A stretch of DNA of 41,501 bases from the NCBI GenBank assembly GCA_021774255.1, contig JAJFJF010000038.1:1-41501 (forward strand), in the 5' to 3' direction. Position numbers and translations under genes: made by a program. This DNA is from Gammaproteobacteria bacterium (GTDB lineage Bacteria > Pseudomonadota > Gammaproteobacteria > JAJFJF01). The notes beneath the pieces were generated by a model. The model was given only the letters and a program-made list of their open reading frames with translations. It did not search any database and was not told the origin of the DNA. Positions 33,382 through 41,501 of this stretch are shown here, one piece after another. Each line of letters begins with the position of its first letter. Position 1 is the stretch's first letter.

Positions 33382-34320
33382 CTACCGCCAAAATTGAGTG
33401 ATCCCCGCAATACCCTGTGCCTGATGCTGCCACGCTGTTTCTAAGCTTTCCGGCCCGAGCCCCCCTAAACCATAAACGGGAAAGGGTGCGTGGTAAGCAA
33501 GTGTTTCAAACCCAGCCCATGTTAGCGGCAATGCATCAGGGTGACTGCCTGTTGCGTGCACAGGGGAGAGCACGGCAAAATCCACATTGATGTGTGTGGC
33601 CTGTGCTAACTCTGCGGCATCATGACACGATGCCGCCACCCATTTTTCTTTGCCCAGTGGCCGAGCGTCTAACGCCAATAAATTTTCAGCAGACAAATGC
33701 AGGCCATCGGCTTCTATTTCTGCTGCCCAGTCTACAGGTGCATTTAATAAAAGCCGTGCCTCATATTCACGACACAACGCAATACTTTTTTGAGCAAGTT
33801 GTTGATACGCTAACCGGCTTAATGTTTTTGCACGCAATTGCACTAAGCGGATCCCACTTTCTAATGCCGCTTCCAAGCGATTCAAAAATTGCGTTTCATT
33901 TGATGGATCCCCAGTAATCAAATAATAAGGGGGTAATTGCAGTGCGGTAATAATCGCTTGATTAGCAGCGGGAAAATCGAGCTGCTGCAATGCGTTTGGG
34001 CGCGCCCAAGCAATCGTTTGCCCTTCTTTACCTGCAGGCGTTCCTTGAAAGACGTCAGCATAAAACACATGCAGACAAACGCTTTTGTCGGGATAGTGAT
34101 AAGGTAAGGTGATCAGCGGGCGAGCTTGTTCAATGTGCAAACCCACTTCTTCATGAATTTCACGCTGTAATGCAGCCAGCGGTGTCTCGCCTGGTTCTAA
34201 TTTTCCGCCAGGAAACTCCCACAAACCGCCCTGATGTGCATTCGCCGCTCGTTTGGCGATTAAAATCTCGCCTTCCCTATTTTTAATAACAGCAACGGCA
34301 ACCGCAATATGGTTACTCAT
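33382..34320 (-). CDS. mutT: Nudix hydrolase (MutT) fused to ThiE-like domain
   Basis: This 312-residue two-domain protein has an N-terminal Nudix domain (residues 1-130) that should remove 8-oxo-dGTP. The complete Nudix box runs from GGKLEPGE to REIHEEVGL. The C-terminal half (about 135-312) is thiamine-phosphate-synthase-like, but its usual motifs are altered (QLRAKT, ADGLHLS, SPVHATGSHPD, GLGGL), so it may not make thiamine phosphate. This fusion is known in gammaproteobacteria and the second domain's role is unclear. It lies 6 nt after the secA stop, so it is co-transcribed with secA, and faces zapD. Confidence 0.92.
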   Translation of the reverse strand: MSNHIAVAVAVIKNREGEILIAKRAANAHQGGLWEFPGGKLEPGETPLAALQREIHEEVGLHIEQARPLITLPYHYPDKSVCLHVFYADVFQGTPAGKEGQTIAWARPNALQQLDFPAANQAIITALQLPPYYLITGDPSNETQFLNRLEAALESGIRLVQLRAKTLSRLAYQQLAQKSIALCREYEARLLLNAPVDWAAEIEADGLHLSAENLLALDARPLGKEKWVAASCHDAAELAQATHINVDFAVLSPVHATGSHPDALPLTWAGFETLAYHAPFPVYGLGGLGPESLETAWQHQAQGIAGITQFWR

Positions 34321-34326
34321 TTTGGA

Positions 34327-37080
34327 TCAGGCAGTGACTTTACCATGGCAATGCTTATATTTTTTACCTGAATTGCAAGGACAAGGTTCATTGCGCCCTA
34401 CTTTACGGCCTTCACGTATATAGGTTTCTTGCTGAGTGGCTGCTTGGCCTTGTGGTCGCGGCTGCCCAGCAGCGCCTCCTACCGCGGCACCTGCACCCGT
34501 GCCCGTTAAGCTGTTCATTTCCGTGTGTGAATACTGCATACGTTTTGGTTGCGTGCTGGCCGCTTGCATTTGCGTTTCACCTTCTGGGCGAAGCTGTACG
34601 CGCATTAACAAACTGACTACATCGTAGCGAATGCGTTCGAGCATCTCAGAAAATAATTCAAATGACTCGCGCTTATATTCTTGCTTTGGATTTTTTTGTG
34701 CGTAGCCTCTTAAATGAATACCTTGCCGCAGATAATCCATTGCTGCCAAGTGCTCTTTCCAGTGTATATCTAAACTGCGCATCATGACAGAACGCTCAAA
34801 CTGCCGCATGATGTCTTCACCGACCACCGCTTCTTTGGCAGCATAAGCTTCCGTTGCTTTCTCAAGAATACGGGTGCGTAAATTTTCTTCATGCAGATCA
34901 GTTTCATCAGCAAGCCACTGCTCAATGGGCAGCTTTAAAACAAAATCTTTTTCGAGTTGTTTTTCAAGTCCAGGCACATCCCATTGTTCTGGCATGCTTT
35001 CGGGGGGAATATAATCATTGATAGCACGCTGGATCACTTCTTCACGCAGCGATCGAATGCTTTCACCAATATCTTGTGATTCCAACAATTCACCACGCTG
35101 ATCATAGACGACTTTACGTTGATCATTGGCCACATCATCATACTCTAATAGTTGCTTACGAATATCAAAGTTATGACCTTCCACTTTACGTTGTGCGTTT
35201 TCAATCGCACGGCTTACCCAAGGGTGCTCAATGGCCTCACCCTCTTCCATGCCGAGTTTTTGCATCAATGCACTCACCCGATCGGAGGCAAAAATACGCA
35301 TTAAATTATCTTTCATCGACAGGTAAAAACGGCTGCTACCTGGATCACCTTGACGACCACTACGGCCTCGCAGCTGATTATCAATACGACGTGACTCATG
35401 CCGCTCTGTGCCTAATACGTATAAACCGCCGGCCTCCAACACTTGTTGGTGTCGTTTCTGCCAATCGGCGTTTAATGCAGCAATTTGCTCATCTGTTGGA
35501 TTTTTGAGCGCGGCCATTTCCACTTCTAAATTACCGCCCAGCACGATATCGGTACCACGACCTGCCATATTGGTGGCAATGGTGACGGCTCCCGGCAAAC
35601 CGGCTTCAGCAATGATTTGCGCTTCTTTTTCGTGGAATTTTGCATTCAATACTTGGTGCGCGATATTGTCTTTATTTAACAACCGAGAGAGTAGCTCTGA
35701 CACTTCAATCGACGCCGTGCCCACTAAAATAGGTTGATGCTTTTCCAAACGCGCTTTAATGTCATTCACAATCGCCGTGAATTTTTCTTCTAGTGTTAAA
35801 TAAATTTGATCTGCGTTATCTTGTCGCACACATGGCTTATTAGAAGGGATCACCACCACGTCTAAACCATAGATCTGATGAAACTCAAACGCTTCTGTCT
35901 CAGCCGTACCGGTCATGCCTGATAATTTTTGATACAACCGGAAATAGTTTTGGAACGTAATGGAAGCGAGTGTTTGATTTTCATTCTGGATCTGCACGCC
36001 CTCTTTGGCTTCAACGGCTTGGTGCAAGCCATCTGACCAGCGCCGCCCTGGCATACTGCGACCGGTGTGCTCGTCCACAATCACGACTTGATTGTTTTGC
36101 ACGATATAATCGACATCACGCTGGAACAAGACGTGTGCGCGTAATGCGGCATTGACATGGTGTAATAAGGCAATATTGGCTGGTTCATAGAGGCTCGCCG
36201 TTTCGTCTAACAAGCCTTCTTGCTTTAATAACGTTTCGACGTGTTGCTGGCCAGCTTCCGTGAGATACACTTGTTTGGATTTTTCATCCACACTGTAATC
36301 GCCCGGGCCTTCTTCTTCGCCTTCTTTAACCGGCGCTTGACGCGTGAGTTTAGGCGCAATACTATCCATGCGCTTATAAAGCTCAGAACTATCTTCTGCG
36401 GCACCCGAAATAATCAGCGGCGTACGTGCCTCGTCGATTAAAATGGAGTCGACTTCATCCACGATGCCAAAATTAAGGGGGCGCTGTACGCGATCTTCGG
36501 CACGCAATGCCATGTTGTCGCGCAAATAATCAAAACCAAATTCATTATTGGTTCCATAGGTGATATCGGCTGCATAGGCATCTTGGCGTTCCGCGGTTTC
36601 GAGATCGGCGACAATGACACCGACAGTTAAACCCAAAAATTTATAAATGGGGCCCATCCATTCCGCATCTCGCTTTGCAAGATAATCATTGACGGTGACA
36701 ATGTGCACGCCTTTGCTCGTCAGTGCATTTAAATACGCCGGCAAGGTTGCCATTAAGGTTTTACCTTCACCGGTTAACATTTCAGAGATTTTGCCTTGGT
36801 GTAATACCATGCCGCCAATCAGCTGCACATCAAAGTGACGCATTTTTAGCGTACGCTTACTGGCTTCACGCACCGTAGCAAAAGCTGCCGGCAGAATTTT
36901 GTCTAGCGATTCGCCTTTGGCTAAACGTTCACGGAAACGCTCCGTTTGTTGTTTTAGGTCTTCATCGCTGAGCGCGCTGATTTTGGGTTCCAACGCATTA
37001 ATTTGCGCAACCACTTTATACATTTGCTTAATAAGGCGCTTATTGCGACTGCCGAAAAATTTACTTAGTATCTTAAACAT
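34327..37080 (-). CDS. secA: Preprotein translocase ATPase SecA
   Basis: This 917-residue motor drives proteins through SecYEG. Motifs: Walker A TGEGKT near residue 105, [15 protein letters not shown] near 210, the preprotein cross-linking and second nucleotide-binding folds, and [11 protein letters not shown]. The C-terminal zinc finger [13 protein letters not shown] (CxCx8CH) binds SecB and phospholipid. Length is normal (901 in E. coli). It heads the secA-mutT/thiE operon and is divergent from suhB. Confidence 0.98.
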   Translation of the reverse strand: MFKILSKFFGSRNKRLIKQMYKVVAQINALEPKISALSDEDLKQQTERFRERLAKGESLDKILPAAFATVREASKRTLKMRHFDVQLIGGMVLHQGKISEMLTGEGKTLMATLPAYLNALTSKGVHIVTVNDYLAKRDAEWMGPIYKFLGLTVGVIVADLETAERQDAYAADITYGTNNEFGFDYLRDNMALRAEDRVQRPLNFGIVDEVDSILIDEARTPLIISGAAEDSSELYKRMDSIAPKLTRQAPVKEGEEEGPGDYSVDEKSKQVYLTEAGQQHVETLLKQEGLLDETASLYEPANIALLHHVNAALRAHVLFQRDVDYIVQNNQVVIVDEHTGRSMPGRRWSDGLHQAVEAKEGVQIQNENQTLASITFQNYFRLYQKLSGMTGTAETEAFEFHQIYGLDVVVIPSNKPCVRQDNADQIYLTLEEKFTAIVNDIKARLEKHQPILVGTASIEVSELLSRLLNKDNIAHQVLNAKFHEKEAQIIAEAGLPGAVTIATNMAGRGTDIVLGGNLEVEMAALKNPTDEQIAALNADWQKRHQQVLEAGGLYVLGTERHESRRIDNQLRGRSGRQGDPGSSRFYLSMKDNLMRIFASDRVSALMQKLGMEEGEAIEHPWVSRAIENAQRKVEGHNFDIRKQLLEYDDVANDQRKVVYDQRGELLESQDIGESIRSLREEVIQRAINDYIPPESMPEQWDVPGLEKQLEKDFVLKLPIEQWLADETDLHEENLRTRILEKATEAYAAKEAVVGEDIMRQFERSVMMRSLDIHWKEHLAAMDYLRQGIHLRGYAQKNPKQEYKRESFELFSEMLERIRYDVVSLLMRVQLRPEGETQMQAASTQPKRMQYSHTEMNSLTGTGAGAAVGGAAGQPRPQGQAATQQETYIREGRKVGRNEPCPCNSGKKYKHCHGKVTA

Positions 37081-37252
37081 TAAACCTACTCATAAAGAGC
37101 TAAATTAAAAATTGATCGTTTATTTTACCTGTTATGATAAGTAAAACCTATACATGATTAAGTAGTTATTAAGTTAACTCATGTTTGCGCGTTACGATGA
37201 GGCCTCAGACAAACGATATGTTAGAATACACTCATTTTAAGGTACCCCCCAC

Positions 37253-38077
37253 ATGCACCCTTTATTAACGATTGCCAAAGAAGCTGCCCGTAAAGCCGGG
37301 GACATTATTATCCAATCGCTGGATCGTCTAGACAGCATCAAAGTCACGCAAAAAGACCGCCATGATTTTGTCAGCCAAGTAGACCTGTCTGCCGAGCGCG
37401 CCATTATTAATATCATCCAAAAAGCCTACCCTGAGCATGGCATTTTGGGCGAAGAAACCGGTGAACAAGCGGGTACCCGCGACAATAGCACTGATAGTGG
37501 CCCAGACGAATACACCTGGATTATCGATCCGCTCGACGGCACCACTAACTTTTTACACAACTTACCGCACTATGCTGTTTCGATTGCCGTGAAGCGCCGC
37601 GACAAACTTGAATGTGCCATGATATATGATCCCGTGCGGCATGAATTTTTTAGCGCGAGCCGTGGCGGCGGCTGCCATTTGAATGACCGACGCTTGCGCG
37701 TATCAGGTCGCCTCAAACTTGACGAAGCCTTAATAGGCACAGGTTTTCCTTTTCGCCAGCGTCAACATGCCCCCCCTTATTTAGCTTCGCTTGCGGCGGT
37801 GTTCGAGCAAGTAGGCGATGTACGCCGTGCAGGCGCGGCCGCGCTGGATCTTGCCTATGTGGCAGCAGGTCGCTTAGACGGCTTTTGGGAAGTCGGTTTA
37901 AACGTGTGGGACACAGCAGCAGGCATTTTGCTGATTAAAGAAGCTGGCGGTTTGGTGAGCGATTTTAGTGGCGGTGAAACGTATCATGAAACGGGTAATA
38001 TTGTTGCCGGCAGCCCTAAAATCTTTAAGGGTTTGTTGCCGATTGTGCAGCCGCATTTGAGTAAGGCGGTAGGCTAG
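37253..38077 (+). CDS. suhB: Inositol-1-monophosphatase family protein SuhB
   Basis: This 274-residue phosphatase has the Mg-binding motifs EETGEQ (near residue 67), DPLDGTTNF (near 96) and the C-terminal WDTAAG (near 222). In E. coli SuhB also serves in rRNA transcription antitermination complexes; whether this protein does is not shown. It is divergent from secA across 172 nt and converges on secF. Confidence 0.95.
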   Translation: MHPLLTIAKEAARKAGDIIIQSLDRLDSIKVTQKDRHDFVSQVDLSAERAIINIIQKAYPEHGILGEETGEQAGTRDNSTDSGPDEYTWIIDPLDGTTNFLHNLPHYAVSIAVKRRDKLECAMIYDPVRHEFFSASRGGGCHLNDRRLRVSGRLKLDEALIGTGFPFRQRQHAPPYLASLAAVFEQVGDVRRAGAAALDLAYVAAGRLDGFWEVGLNVWDTAAGILLIKEAGGLVSDFSGGETYHETGNIVAGSPKIFKGLLPIVQPHLSKAVG

Positions 38078-38092
38078 CTTTTCAGCATGCCT

Positions 38093-38119
38093 GTAAGGGC
38101 GACCGCAGGTCGCCCCTAC
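38093..38119. repeat. GC-rich hairpin between suhB and secF
   Basis: GGGCGACC and GGTCGCCC pair perfectly (8 bp) around GCA, and with one mismatch the stem extends by GTA/TAC. No T run follows, so it looks more like a dispersed REP-type palindrome than a simple terminator. GGGGCGACC-type hairpins are common intergenic repeats in many genomes. Confidence 0.6.
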
Positions 38120-38155
38120 AACAATTAAAGGCCTGCCTACAAACATTATCCCGTT

Positions 38156-39088
38156 TTAGGGCATGTCATCCACTTCGTCGGGCTTGGGTGGAGGCAATAA
38201 ATCCTCACGCTTTAAGCCCATGGCGACCGCCAGGGAACCGGCGATATAGATAGAAGAGTACGTACCGATAATCACGCCTAATAACAGTGCCAGCGAGAAA
38301 CCATAGATCAACGGGCCGCCAAAGATAAGCAGCACCACGACCACCAGCAACGTGAGGCCAGACGTCAGTACTGTGCGAGACAGCGTTTGGTTAATCGAAA
38401 TATTCATGACGTCGATCACCGTGCCGGTACGCAGTTTCCGGAAATTTTCACGCACACGATCGTAAACAACGATCGTATCGTTCAGTGAGTAACCAATCAC
38501 CGCCAACACCGCGGCCAAGACCGTCAAATTAAATTCAACTTGGAAGAGCGAGAAAATCCCGATCACGATCAAGGGATCATGCGCGAGCGCCACCGCGGCA
38601 CTGAATGCAAAACGGTATTGGAAACGTAACGCGACATAAATCATCATGGCGATCAACGCCACTAAAATGGCTAAACCACCACGCTCCGCTAACTCTTTAC
38701 CCACTTGGGGGCCCACAAATTCAATCCGACGCATTTCAACGGACGGATCATCGGCTTGCAACACAGCTAAAATTTGATCGGCCAGTGTTTGCTCATCCAC
38801 ACCTTCACGCGGCGCCAGGCGCACCAAGACATCTTTTGATGTACCAAAATGCTGCACAATGGCATCTGGAAAATCAGACTCTGTTAACACAATGCGCACA
38901 TGGCTTAATTCTGCGGTTTCGGGGTAATGCACTTCAACCAACGTGCCGCCGGTAAAATCCAAACCAAAATTGAGGCCTTTAACAGCAATGATCACAATGG
39001 AGGCAATACACGCAATGATTGACACGATGCCCGTACGCTTGCGCATGCGCATAAAATCAATGTGGGTCGTCTTTTTAAAAATTTCCAT
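38156..39088 (-). CDS. secF: Protein-export membrane protein SecF
   Basis: This 310-residue SecDF component has six membrane helices and a periplasmic P4 domain between the first two. FGLDFTGGTLVE marks the start of P4. The conserved block VIGYSLNDTIVVYDRVREN lies in segment 4, where SecDF conducts protons. With SecD it pulls preproteins out of SecYEG using the proton gradient. It begins 19 nt after the secD stop. Confidence 0.97.
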   Translation of the reverse strand: MEIFKKTTHIDFMRMRKRTGIVSIIACIASIVIIAVKGLNFGLDFTGGTLVEVHYPETAELSHVRIVLTESDFPDAIVQHFGTSKDVLVRLAPREGVDEQTLADQILAVLQADDPSVEMRRIEFVGPQVGKELAERGGLAILVALIAMMIYVALRFQYRFAFSAAVALAHDPLIVIGIFSLFQVEFNLTVLAAVLAVIGYSLNDTIVVYDRVRENFRKLRTGTVIDVMNISINQTLSRTVLTSGLTLLVVVVLLIFGGPLIYGFSLALLLGVIIGTYSSIYIAGSLAVAMGLKREDLLPPPKPDEVDDMP

Positions 39089-39107
39089 AATGTATTTTTA
39101 TCTTTAT

Positions 39108-40976
39108 CTAGCGGCCAATCGACAATTTTTTAACGCTACGCCCGCCGTAAATTAAATTCACAATCGCGCGCGTGCCCAAGATGGCGGTAAACATTGACGT
39201 AATTAAACCGATGCTTAAGGTCACGGCAAACCCTTTTACAGGACCGGTGCCTAGGGCGAATAAAATCAGCGCCACTAATAACGTGGTTAATTGTGCATCC
39301 ACAATGGTTGAAAAGGCTTTTTCATAACCCGCATGAATACTGGCATGTGGGCTGGAGCCGTTTCGCAGCTCTTCGCGGATACGCTCAAAGATCAAGACAT
39401 TGGCATCCACCGCCATACCGACGGTTAATACGATACCGGCAATACCCGGTAAGGTTAATGTCGCACCGGGGATGAGTGACATCACCGCAAATAAAATCAC
39501 CAGGTTCATGATCAACGCTGCGTCAGCAATTAAACCAAACGTGCGGTAATACAATGCCATCGCGATCATGGTCAGCAGTAACGCAAACTGCACCGCCAAA
39601 ATACCAATACGGATATTTTCTTGCCCTAAACTTGGCCCGACCGTACGTTCTTCGACAATTTCGATACTGGCAGGCAATGCCCCCGCACGCAGCAGCAACG
39701 CTAAATCACGCGCTTGCTCCATGCCACCAATGCCGGTGATACGGAAATTATTGCCTAAAGCAGATTGAATGGTGGCAAGACTAATCACCTCTTCACTGAC
39801 GTCACGTGTGCGCACCGGTTCACCATTGACCATCTCTGTGGCTGTTTTGGTTTCGATATACACCACTGCCATTTGTCGGCCAACATTTTCGCGCGTAATC
39901 CGGCTAAACAAACGTGAGCCTGCGCCCGAGGTACGAATAGCCACGGCTGGCAGACCATTTTCGTCATACTCTGCGGATGCCCCCACAATGGAGTCACCGG
40001 TTAATAATATTCGTCGTTTAAGCAAGACTGGGCTGCCGTCTCGCTCGTAGTATACTTTTGAGCCCGTCGGCACCGGGCCGCCCGCTAATACCGTGCGTAC
40101 ATCGTTATCATGATCGCGCAATAAAAATTCCAGCGTTGCCGTGCCCCCCAAAATATCTTTGGCGCGCGCGGTATCTTGTATACCCGGTAATTGGACCACC
40201 ACGCGATCATAACCCTGCCCTTGCACCACGGCTTCGGCCACACCAAGCTCGTTTACACGATTCCGCAAGGTGGTAATGGTTTGTGACATGGTATATTCAC
40301 GGGCTTCGTTCATCGCTGCTTCATTTAATTCAGCAATGATAATATAGTTGCCTGCGCGGGTTTCTTGTTGAAGGTCAAGCGAGGGAAAAGTGCGACGCAT
40401 AAAACGATAAGCTTCATCGCTTAAGGCTTGATCACGAAAATCTAACACAATGCCGCCGCCACGCTGTCGCTCAATGCGATTGACACGAATACGTTCATCA
40501 CGCAATTCGTTTCGAATGTCATTAATAAAGGCTTCTTCGCGTCTGGAGATCGCTTGTTCAAGATCGACTTGTAGTAAGAAGTGCACACCGCCGCGTAAAT
40601 CCAACCCTAACTTCATGGGTTCGGCGCCAACTGATCGTAACCAGTCTGGCGTGGCCGGGGCTAAGTTTAACGCGACCGTGTAATCATCACCCAGTGTTGC
40701 CTTGACAACTTCTTGCGCGGCTAATTGGTTATCTGTATCAAACAACCGCACCAAAAAGTCTTGGCCTTGCCATTCAAACCCTTTTGCTGGAATGTCGGCC
40801 CGCGCCAAGGCTTCAGTGACCGCATCTTCTTGCAGTGCACCCACCACGACATCGCGTGTACCCGAAATTTGCAGCGCCGGATCTTCGCCGTAAAAATTAG
40901 GGGCAGCATAAACAAGCCCCAACACAACGACAACGATTAAAACAATGTATTTCCAAACAGGATAGCGGTTGATCAT
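39108..40976 (-). CDS. secD: Protein-export membrane protein SecD
   Basis: This 622-residue partner of SecF has an N-terminal anchor, a large periplasmic region with P1 (LGLDLRGGVHFLL near residue 125), and six membrane helices. The conserved GMAVDANVLIFERIREEL lies in segment 4. Length agrees with the E. coli protein (615). It is the middle gene of yajC-secD-secF. Confidence 0.97.
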   Translation of the reverse strand: MINRYPVWKYIVLIVVVVLGLVYAAPNFYGEDPALQISGTRDVVVGALQEDAVTEALARADIPAKGFEWQGQDFLVRLFDTDNQLAAQEVVKATLGDDYTVALNLAPATPDWLRSVGAEPMKLGLDLRGGVHFLLQVDLEQAISRREEAFINDIRNELRDERIRVNRIERQRGGGIVLDFRDQALSDEAYRFMRRTFPSLDLQQETRAGNYIIIAELNEAAMNEAREYTMSQTITTLRNRVNELGVAEAVVQGQGYDRVVVQLPGIQDTARAKDILGGTATLEFLLRDHDNDVRTVLAGGPVPTGSKVYYERDGSPVLLKRRILLTGDSIVGASAEYDENGLPAVAIRTSGAGSRLFSRITRENVGRQMAVVYIETKTATEMVNGEPVRTRDVSEEVISLATIQSALGNNFRITGIGGMEQARDLALLLRAGALPASIEIVEERTVGPSLGQENIRIGILAVQFALLLTMIAMALYYRTFGLIADAALIMNLVILFAVMSLIPGATLTLPGIAGIVLTVGMAVDANVLIFERIREELRNGSSPHASIHAGYEKAFSTIVDAQLTTLLVALILFALGTGPVKGFAVTLSIGLITSMFTAILGTRAIVNLIYGGRSVKKLSIGR

Positions 40977-41003
40977 ACTGCGGGTGTCCTTACCTTAATG
41001 CTT

Positions 41004-41399
41004 TTATACTGATTTTCCTGAATCGGACGATGAATCTGATCCTGAAGAGGCACCCGCGCCCGGCGTGGCTTTTGTTGTGCCTTTTGGCACGACTGTCGCA
41101 ACGGCGTGCTTTTGCACTTTAATGTTCACATTGTTTGCGATGGTTAAGACAATAAATTCATTGTCCACTTCAGAAATTTTACCGAGGATGCCGCCGTTGG
41201 TGATCACTTCATCGCCTTTGTTCAGCGCGGTGACCATGGCACGGTGTTCTTTCGCGCGCTTGCTTTGTGGGCGCCATAACAAGAAATAGAAGATTAAAAT
41301 AAAGACAACTAATAATAAGATTGACCCCATGCCGCTGCCGGGCGTAGCACCATTATCGGCATAAGCATTACTGATAAAAAATGATAATAAAAAGTCCAT
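41004..41399 (-). CDS. yajC: Preprotein translocase subunit YajC
   Basis: This 131-residue single-span membrane protein associates with SecDF and SecYEG. The hydrophobic segment at about 25-45 is followed by FLLWRPQSKRAKEH and the conserved DEVITNGGILGKI. The C-terminal tail is Ala/Gly/Ser-rich, longer than usual. The ATG at 41399 is preceded by GGAGAG; an upstream in-frame start would add 4 residues. It is the first of yajC-secD-secF; tgt usually precedes it but would lie beyond the window. Confidence 0.95.
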   Translation of the reverse strand: MDFLLSFFISNAYADNGATPGSGMGSILLLVVFILIFYFLLWRPQSKRAKEHRAMVTALNKGDEVITNGGILGKISEVDNEFIVLTIANNVNIKVQKHAVATVVPKGTTKATPGAGASSGSDSSSDSGKSV

Positions 41400-41501
41400 C
41401 GTGCTCTCCAAAATAAATAGCCAGTGGTTAACTCATTTTGCGTAAATATGTCAACGACATACACGCTTTACCCAGCTCTTCAATTTACCTTGTTCTTAAC
41501 G

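Overview
The window looks like a gammaproteobacterial chromosome, most likely from the Legionellales/Coxiellaceae (bacteria that live inside protists). This is inferred from the core gene set (recD2, pilA, pilBCD-coaE-zapD, a mutT-thiE fusion, secA, suhB, yajC-secD-secF) beside accessory genes for eukaryote-like secreted and membrane proteins. No rRNA is present and nothing fixes the genus.

Layout. (1) 1-12.6 kb is accessory: an acidic polytopic membrane protein; an arsenic operon (arsR, arsI, acr3 and a LysE-type exporter); an MBL-fold hydrolase divergent from a LysR regulator; a TGS1-like methyltransferase with a lipoprotein; a PAS-LuxR regulator; an alpha/beta hydrolase; a secreted Cys-rich protein; and an AAA ATPase preceded by a long palindrome. 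(2) 12.6-25.5 kb is a genomic island at tRNA-Thr(CGT). The intact tRNA is at 25456-25528, and a 46-nt copy of its 3' part at 12617-12662 marks the far end. No integrase remains. Cargo: a seven-repeat EPTP-type propeller protein with a Ser/Thr stalk and one membrane anchor; a paralogue of the secreted protein found outside the island; a frameshifted gene; two orphan membrane proteins; three tail/baseplate genes of a Mu-like prophage remnant; a 4-kb block bracketed by REP/MITE-like repeats (DUF389, a small Cys protein, a condensation-like acyltransferase, a patatin); and hicAB. (3) 25.5-41.5 kb is conserved core: type IV pilus assembly, CoA synthesis, cell division and Sec translocation.

How the genes work together. 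pilBCD and pilA build a type IV pilus. yajC-secDF and secA drive protein export, which the secreted accessory proteins would need. The ars genes sense, demethylate and expel arsenicals. The eukaryote-like proteins, the patatin and the TGS1-like enzyme suggest exchange with protist hosts or their giant viruses.

The most unusual signals are four. First, a roughly 100-nt element lies downstream of two unrelated eukaryote-like genes and shows a compensatory stem change. Second, the EPTP protein has a type I membrane architecture. Third, homologous secreted proteins sit on both sides of the island junction. Fourth, the island appears to have replaced the tRNA 3' end and removed the encoded CCA.
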